A stretch of DNA of 64,000 nt from Sulfurospirillum diekertiae (GTDB lineage Bacteria > Campylobacterota > Campylobacteria > Campylobacterales > Sulfurospirillaceae), in NCBI RefSeq assembly GCF_011769985.2, contig NZ_CP039734.2:1302001-1366000 (forward strand), in the 5' to 3' direction. The position numbers and the translations under genes are program-made. Shown here in pieces: positions 59,248 through 64,000 of this stretch. The notes under the pieces are model-generated. The model was not told where the DNA came from and made no database searches. It worked only from the letters and a program-made list of their open reading frames with translations. Position 1 is the first letter of the stretch. Every line of letters begins with the position of its first letter.

Positions 59248-60282
59248 ATGAACTATATTAATTTTCATTCAACAATTCATGATGAACTAGATAATATCGA
59301 TAACTATATAGAATATTTAAAATTATCTAAAGAAATTATATTGGTTTCAGGAGAACTTAATAATTCTAAATATATTTCAAAAGTTGAATTAGTTAGGCAA
59401 TACAAAGCAAGGTTTGAATATAAAAGTATACTTATTTCTTTATATGGACTTATAGAAAAGACTATAGAAGATTTTTTTACATTGCATATTGGTTTTATTA
59501 ATATAAATACAAAAATTTATAGGACACTTAGTTCTTCGTTCCAAGAGCAGTACCCATTAGCATCTCTGAACCTTTTAAAAATTATATATGAGAATAGAAC
59601 AACAAAATATAACTACTTACAAGTACATGATGGTTTAGATAATTTAACAAGTTGTATTCAAAATAAAAAACGATATAAATTAAATAGTGAAGCTTTTATT
59701 TCTCAAGCAGGTAGTAATTATAAACATCAAAAAATCAATGAATTATTTAATAAATCTGAAATAAAGATCACAGAAAATATTCAAAAAAATAAAAGATTTA
59801 AAAAATATATACAGGAGAAAAAACTTCAAAGAGACTATTTTAAGATCATTAATAATTTAGTTGATCGAAGAAATATTATAGCCCATGGAGCAGAAGAAGC
59901 GGATCTTTTAAATTTAGATGATCTAAAAAATTATGCAGAATATTTACGATATTACTTATTTGCTCTTTATGAAACAATCCTTTCTGCAGAACTTGCTAAA
60001 ACGATTCAGCAATATAAAGAAATAGGGCTTATTGATGTATATAATGGGAAGATTATTGCTTTTTCTATTAAAAATTATAAAATCAAAAAAGGTGATTATA
60101 TTATTGTAAAACATGAAGATATATATTACAGATTTGAAATTATTGAGCTAGAAAAAGATCATATACAATATGATGAATTACAGATTCGACGTACCCTCAC
60201 AAATATAAGTGTTAAAATAGATTCCAATTTTAGGTTAAGGAATACTATACATTTCAAGTATTTTATTTTGATTAAACCTTAA
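59248..60282 (+). CDS. HEPN-domain protein, probable RNase partner of the DUF262 protein
   Basis: The 344-residue protein is helical with a HEPN domain in the first ~240 residues; its catalytic-type motif is Arg208-Asn-Ile-Ile-Ala-His213 followed by Gly (RNIIAHG). This fits the MAE_28990-type HEPN group, known from comparative work to occur beside ParB/DUF262 genes. The C-terminal ~100 residues form a beta-rich domain (KKGDYIIVKHEDIYYRFEI). HEPN proteins are typically RNases or nucleotide-transferase targets in defence and toxin systems. It starts 5 bases after the DUF262 gene. Confidence 0.8.
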   Translation: MNYINFHSTIHDELDNIDNYIEYLKLSKEIILVSGELNNSKYISKVELVRQYKARFEYKSILISLYGLIEKTIEDFFTLHIGFININTKIYRTLSSSFQEQYPLASLNLLKIIYENRTTKYNYLQVHDGLDNLTSCIQNKKRYKLNSEAFISQAGSNYKHQKINELFNKSEIKITENIQKNKRFKKYIQEKKLQRDYFKIINNLVDRRNIIAHGAEEADLLNLDDLKNYAEYLRYYLFALYETILSAELAKTIQQYKEIGLIDVYNGKIIAFSIKNYKIKKGDYIIVKHEDIYYRFEIIELEKDHIQYDELQIRRTLTNISVKIDSNFRLRNTIHFKYFILIKP

Positions 60283-60286
60283 GATA

Positions 60287-61384
60287 ATGTATGAATTTGA
60301 GCTCATTAATGAAACCCTTATAAAACAATACGCAGAAGCTATGAATGGGATGCTCAAGCAAGAAAATCCGTATCCAATAGTTTTTAGTGTTGTTAAACGA
60401 TCATTTAAAGCACTTGTTCCAAATACTGCCGATCATATTATTAAACCCTATGTCAAGAGTATTCTTTCACCTCTATATGAGCTATTAAAAAACAAATATA
60501 ATCTTCGTAAATTCGAATCAGAAGAAGAAGCCAAAACGCTTTATAATGAAGCAGAAAAAGTTTATCGTTCCAAAATTTTAGATAATGAAATTATTGACGA
60601 ATTTGCAAACTTCTTTTATGATTTATTAGAATATGATTTATGCATTGAGGAAAATGAAGCACAATTTTTACATTCTTATTCAACAATCTTTAATATGTCA
60701 CGTTCTCATATTCAAGCTGTTATAAAATGGAACAAACTTTTTAGAAAAAAGCCTGATGAAGAAAATTTTGATATTGCTGTAAATACGCAAACATCACGAA
60801 AGAAAATGATAGCCTTTAAATTAAATGCGATTGAACGTGATCTTTTGCATGATAATGTATTTGAAAAAGAATCTTTAATGAGTCAGAGAGAAATACTACA
60901 AGACTTCATAACACACAATCACTTGACTGTTCGTTTCATTGCAGAACTTCGCAAATATGTTCACTCCCTCCCTCATGATAATATGACAACATCAAATTTA
61001 AAATTAAGCCATATTCTTAATGCAGATCGACCTATTGATAAAATGTGGATTTATCAAAGTTTTTTTACGGTTATTATTGGCATTTATAAAAAATCATGCG
61101 CAATACACAAGAAAAAAGTGCCTTACAAAAAACTCTATACTTTTGCTGATAAACTAACGAAATTTGTTTTTCCTGAATTAGCTAATCTCAAAAAACCTCT
61201 TTTTACATACGATAAAATTCAAAAACCAATTAAAGAGATTGCTATCTTTGATGGATTACGCCTTATTTCTTTTGAAGACAATCGTTTTACAATTCATAAA
61301 GAACAAGATGAAATCGACTTAACTGAACAGTATTTTAAAAATATTATCAAATTTTCAAAACGTTATACTTTAAGCAAAAGTTAA
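60287..61384 (+). CDS. Unknown protein, third gene of the DUF262-HEPN operon
   Basis: The 365-residue protein starts 4 bases after the HEPN gene. It is soluble, predicted to be mostly helical, with charged regions (ESEEEAKTLYNEAEKVYRS) and late segments PEDRPIDKMW-like (ADRPIDKMWIYQSF). I find no motif of a known nuclease, ATPase or transmembrane protein. Its coupling to the two putative defence genes suggests it belongs to the same system, or it may belong to the replication module 130 bases downstream. Function unknown. Confidence 0.6.
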   Translation: MYEFELINETLIKQYAEAMNGMLKQENPYPIVFSVVKRSFKALVPNTADHIIKPYVKSILSPLYELLKNKYNLRKFESEEEAKTLYNEAEKVYRSKILDNEIIDEFANFFYDLLEYDLCIEENEAQFLHSYSTIFNMSRSHIQAVIKWNKLFRKKPDEENFDIAVNTQTSRKKMIAFKLNAIERDLLHDNVFEKESLMSQREILQDFITHNHLTVRFIAELRKYVHSLPHDNMTTSNLKLSHILNADRPIDKMWIYQSFFTVIIGIYKKSCAIHKKKVPYKKLYTFADKLTKFVFPELANLKKPLFTYDKIQKPIKEIAIFDGLRLISFEDNRFTIHKEQDEIDLTEQYFKNIIKFSKRYTLSKS

Positions 61385-61480
61385 ATTCTCAAGACATTGC
61401 AAAACGCCTTTTTTACTACTGACTTTTACCCCTCACTTATGTGACACTTACACTATCAGATTCTGAAAATCAAAAAAACG

Positions 61481-61494
61481 AACTAGCGCTAGTT
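61481..61494. repeat. 14-base palindrome upstream of the small replication-module gene
   Basis: AACTAGCGCTAGTT is a perfect palindrome 17 bases before the ATG at 61511. It could be an operator for the replication module. Confidence 0.5.
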
Positions 61495-61510
61495 TCCAAA
61501 AGGAAACACA

Positions 61511-61768
61511 ATGTTAAATATTCGAGGTACATTGCTCAATATATTCACATCAAGTGATTATATGAACAAAGAAACCAATGAGGTAACTAAGGGTAAAACA
61601 AAGTTACAGCTCTTAGTCAAAGTTCCACTTAAAAACGGTGGTCATAAAAACACGTTGTATGATCTAACTATACCGCCTGAAAAGCTTCCAAAGTACACCA
61701 ACAGCATCAACAAAGAAGTGGATGTGGAAGTAGGCATCATGGGTGAGCATAAGTTTTATGGCATCTAG
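61511..61768 (+). CDS. Small beta-rich protein, possible single-stranded DNA-binding protein
   Basis: The 85-residue protein starts behind AAAAGGAAACACA. It has a beta-type pattern with conserved-looking basic and aromatic residues, an N-terminal MLNIRGTLLNIF and a C-terminal VDVEVGIMGEHKFYG. Size and position just before a Rep_trans gene are those of the ssDNA-binding protein of filamentous-phage-like replication modules. I cannot confirm the fold from sequence alone. Confidence 0.5.
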   Translation: MLNIRGTLLNIFTSSDYMNKETNEVTKGKTKLQLLVKVPLKNGGHKNTLYDLTIPPEKLPKYTNSINKEVDVEVGIMGEHKFYGI

Positions 61769-61798
61769 GATAGGGAAATAGGATACACATAAAGTAAT

Positions 61799-61890
61799 CC
61801 TTTGGTAGCGTGAAAAGCGAAAGAAGCGCGTGCGCTCTTGAGCGTTCACGCATCCAAAGGTAACTCTTAGGGGTATATAGTAATACCCCT
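61799..61890. other. Hairpin-rich putative replication or transfer origin
   Basis: 61799-61814 pairs with 61845-61860 (16 positions, a 2-base mismatch in the middle). The enclosed 30 bases can pair again around GCGCgtGCGC. A second hairpin pairs 61869-61876 with 61883-61890 (AGGGGTAT/ATACCCCT, 6-base loop). Both lie in the 150-base gap between the small gene and rep. Such structures are typical of nick sites of rolling-circle Rep proteins or of oriT. Confidence 0.6.
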
Positions 61891-61918
61891 TCCTAAACGT
61901 AAGAGGAACACCATTACA

Positions 61919-63280
61919 ATGAAAAACTTTGAAGATATAAAATACATTTGTGGCATTGATACCCTTTATTACTTCTGTGAGAGTTCATTAACTTATGATG
62001 ATCTTTTCTTAGATATCTTAGATCAAATGGAGTGTGTCAAAGGCAAGTTTGAGAAAAAAGAGATTGAATATGACAATGCTGATATTTCTATCAGCATCAA
62101 TCAGGTCACTCTTTCCTCTCTTGGAAAAAGTGAAGGTTATTATTGGTTTAAAGACATCAATGAGTTTTTTAAAATAGGATTCAAAGATACTCAAACCAAT
62201 AGAGGACTTCACGATATTAGAGTTCAATTACTGGGTAATGGTATTTACACCCTAGGGATAAAATCCATTGTTGAATTTATTGATGCTATGATAGAAGGTT
62301 TTATCATTAAAGAGCATCCCATAACACGGATTGATCTAAATACATTCATTCAATACGATCTAGGCTTTATTGATAAAAGTATGTTTGTTACACGAAAACG
62401 CAATTACTCCACTATAAGTGAGATTGGAGGTGCAAATGAGATTCAAACCCTTTATGTCGGAAAACCGCCTTTTAAACTCAGGGTTTACAATAAAGCACTT
62501 GAACTCAAACAGTCTAAAAAACAAGAGGTTATGGAAGAATATTTTAGAGTCAATGGGTTTGACCTAGTGCAACCCATTTTTAATGTAGAGTTTGAGATGC
62601 ACAGAAGCCATTTAAGAGCGTTTAACATCATTACCATTGATGATGCACTCAGTAATGCTCAAAAGCTCTTTAAACAAGCCATGGATGATATAAGACTCAT
62701 TGATCTAAACACCATTAGTAATAAAGACATTGAGAACAATACAAAAAACCGTGCTAAGACACTTCCTATATGGGAGTTTATTAAAGAGTGTTACAGTATT
62801 GAAGATTTCTTACAAGTAACATCACCACTTGAGAGGATTAAACGAAAAGCAACAATCTATGATGATACAAGCTTTACAAAAGAGCATAAGCTCTTGATTC
62901 GTAAAGGGTTGATTAACTCTGTAACTATCACGAAAGAATTACTTATTCAAAATTTGGATGAAACAGTACAAGAGTTACATGAGCCAACGAGTCCAATGCC
63001 TAAACCGTTTCACTATCCTAAAGATTTTATACCTCTTGAGATTAAACAGTTTGATGGAACGAAACAGCATTTTAGATTACTAAGAAACGGTCAACTTATT
63101 AAACCCGTTAATGTGCTTTCAGTAACAAGACTCAGTGACTTTGAACTGCTTCAATACTTGGATGATATAACAGCAGATTTCAAAAAAGAAGGTATGGATT
63201 TCAATACTACCAATAAGCGTTATAAGGTAGCTTATGATGAAGCGGTTAGGCGTAAGTTAAAGCCTGAGATTCCGTTTTAG
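61919..63280 (+). CDS. rep: Rep_trans-family replication initiator (or MobT-type relaxase)
   Basis: The 453-residue protein has the pattern of the Rep_trans / 'replication initiation factor' family: ITRIDLNTFIQYD near residue ~140, then TLYVGKPPFKLRVYNKALEL near ~178-197 containing a candidate Tyr/Asp site, and FNVEFEMHRSHLRAF. Members start rolling-circle replication in filamentous phages and plasmids; others (MobT) nick oriT of integrative elements. GTAAGAGGAACACC precedes the ATG. The hairpins directly upstream are good candidates for its target. Confidence 0.75.
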   Translation: MKNFEDIKYICGIDTLYYFCESSLTYDDLFLDILDQMECVKGKFEKKEIEYDNADISISINQVTLSSLGKSEGYYWFKDINEFFKIGFKDTQTNRGLHDIRVQLLGNGIYTLGIKSIVEFIDAMIEGFIIKEHPITRIDLNTFIQYDLGFIDKSMFVTRKRNYSTISEIGGANEIQTLYVGKPPFKLRVYNKALELKQSKKQEVMEEYFRVNGFDLVQPIFNVEFEMHRSHLRAFNIITIDDALSNAQKLFKQAMDDIRLIDLNTISNKDIENNTKNRAKTLPIWEFIKECYSIEDFLQVTSPLERIKRKATIYDDTSFTKEHKLLIRKGLINSVTITKELLIQNLDETVQELHEPTSPMPKPFHYPKDFIPLEIKQFDGTKQHFRLLRNGQLIKPVNVLSVTRLSDFELLQYLDDITADFKKEGMDFNTTNKRYKVAYDEAVRRKLKPEIPF

Positions 63281-63293
63281 TGGTGGTGGCATC

Positions 63294-63533
63294 ATGTTAA
63301 TAGATCGTATAAGTAACCTTGAAAATGAAGTGAAAGCGATGAAAACAATACTTTTGAAATTGCCAACATGGTTTCCTTTAACATCAGAATTTGCGCAAGA
63401 GCATCACATGAGCATGAATGGTTTACGTAAATGGTGTTTGAAAAATTTACATCCTGATAGCTTTGTGAAACGTGGGCGGTTTTGGTATATCCATAAAAGT
63501 GAGATTGCAAATGTGCGTCCAAACATTGTATGA
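63294..63533 (+). CDS. Excisionase-like HTH protein
   Basis: The 79-residue protein has a short N-terminal coiled stretch (ISNLENEVKAMKTILLKL) and a winged-helix/MerR-like segment (FAQEHHMSMNGLRKWCLK, then GRFWYIHKSEI), the pattern of excisionase and phage DNA-binding adaptors. It lies between rep and an integrase gene, which is the usual xis position. It starts 13 bases after rep. Confidence 0.7.
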   Translation: MLIDRISNLENEVKAMKTILLKLPTWFPLTSEFAQEHHMSMNGLRKWCLKNLHPDSFVKRGRFWYIHKSEIANVRPNIV

Positions 63534-63551
63534 TTTCATTGTTCTTGGCTA

Positions 63552-63572
63552 ACTTGAAAGGAGCTTTCAAGT
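63552..63572 (+). promoter_or_regulatory. Perfect hairpin covering the integrase ribosome binding site
   Basis: ACTTGAAAG at 63552-63560 pairs with CTTTCAAGT at 63564-63572 across the 3-base loop GAG. The ribosome binding site AAAGGAG and the first bases of the GTG start lie inside the stem-loop, so translation of the integrase may be held back when it folds. Confidence 0.6.
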
Positions 63573-64000
63573 GGCAAGTGTATTTCAACATCCCAAAACA
63601 GGGAACGTTCTTTTAGAAAACAATGTTAACGGTAAAATAATCCGCCTATCAACGGGCAAAAAAGCTACTGGTAGACTTATTGGGTGGTATAAGGCTCGTG
63701 CAGAAGATGAGTTTTGGAAATTATATTACCAAAAACACAAAGAAGCTGATCAGCGTATGACTTTTTCTGAGTATGCAAGATACATTGTTGATATTACGCA
63801 CAGTAATCGCAATGAATTTTCACAACGAGGAGAGATTAAAAAGGCTGAGAGGCTTATCAAGTATTTTGGTGATATAGCGTTAGATGATATTAAACCTTCA
63901 ACCATTCAAGCATGGCAAGATACTTTTTTAAAAACTCTTGCACCTAAAACGGTGAAAGAGTATCGAAGTACGCTAAGTGTCGTGTTTAAATTTGCGTTTA
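63571..64000 (+). CDS. int: Tyrosine integrase, 3' end outside the window
   Basis: The gene starts with GTG at 63571, with AAAGGAG 8 bases upstream, and runs open to the window end (143 codons). The visible part has an N-terminal arm-binding-like region (KIIRLSTGKKATGRLI) and a SAM-like core-binding domain (MTFSEYARYIVDITH, then IKKAERLIKYFGDIALDDIKPSTIQAWQ), typical of phage-type integrases. The catalytic domain is beyond the window. With rep and the xis-like gene it completes the mobility module of the right-hand island. Confidence 0.85.
   Translation, partial: MASVFQHPKTGNVLLENNVNGKIIRLSTGKKATGRLIGWYKARAEDEFWKLYYQKHKEADQRMTFSEYARYIVDITHSNRNEFSQRGEIKKAERLIKYFGDIALDDIKPSTIQAWQDTFLKTLAPKTVKEYRSTLSVVFKFAF

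Noticed and set aside
47100-64000. CRISPR array in the accessory region
   Set aside because: No regularly spaced direct repeats were seen.

Overview
The window is low-G+C Campylobacterota DNA that I attribute to the genus Sulfurospirillum, to a tetrachloroethene-respiring lineage related to S. multivorans, S. halorespirans or 'Ca. S. diekertiae'. The main reasons are a 501-residue reductive dehalogenase that I recognise as PceA, its 74-residue membrane partner PceB, a second rdhAB pair, NapGH-like electron-transfer genes, and a near-complete anaerobic corrinoid biosynthesis operon directly downstream. This arrangement matches what is known as the organohalide-respiration region of that genus.

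Region by region. 1-9.1 kb: a Cache-type sensor kinase and response regulator; a periplasmic respiratory module (tetraheme c3-type cytochrome, NapC/NirT quinol dehydrogenase, Tat-exported flavoprotein reductase); a riboflavin cluster (ribA, ribBA, ribH); an AhpD-like protein. 9.1-21.6 kb: two parallel dehalogenase units. Each is rdhA-rdhB followed by a convergent kinase/regulator pair read from the minus strand. An IscU-like scaffold gene and a TetR remnant sit in unit 1. A DUF4405 protein and NapG/NapH-like genes follow. 21.6-44.5 kb: a TonB-receptor remnant, then a long, tightly overlapping cobamide operon. It contains cbiB, cobD, cobU, cbiP, cobT, a Cys-rich protein, cobS, cobC, cbiK, a BtuCDF-type importer, cbiC, D, E, T, L, F, G, H, cobA-hemD, cbiJ, an ABC exporter, cbiA, a CWC protein and a precorrin-2 dehydrogenase-like gene. 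It supplies the corrinoid cofactor of PceA. 44.4-47.2 kb: a frameshifted TetR gene and a small redox cluster.

47.3-64 kb is accessory DNA: a compact minus-strand cassette of very small membrane proteins; an hsdM pseudogene and a YgjP-like fragment (remains of a type I restriction locus); a tyrosine-recombinase element with AlpA-like and CI-like regulators; and a P4-type integrase next to a fragment of a tRNA 3' end. Right of that fragment is a second island: a DUF262 / HEPN / unknown-protein operon (probably anti-phage defence), then a rolling-circle-type replication module (small protein, hairpin-rich putative origin, Rep_trans protein), an excisionase-like protein and an integrase cut by the window end. 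I read this as two islands in tandem at one tRNA gene.

The signals I find most worth following are: (a) the same leader architecture in front of both rdhA genes, with one conserved block and a hairpin whose stem differs in sequence but keeps its pairing; (b) the palindrome TTTACATGTAAA, present ten times in the first 43 kb, mostly inside genes, and not in the accessory region; (c) the DUF262-HEPN operon carried on a rolling-circle-like island; (d) patchwork nucleotide identity between the two rdhA genes; (e) several decayed genes (two TetR, one TonB receptor, hsdM) around otherwise intact operons.
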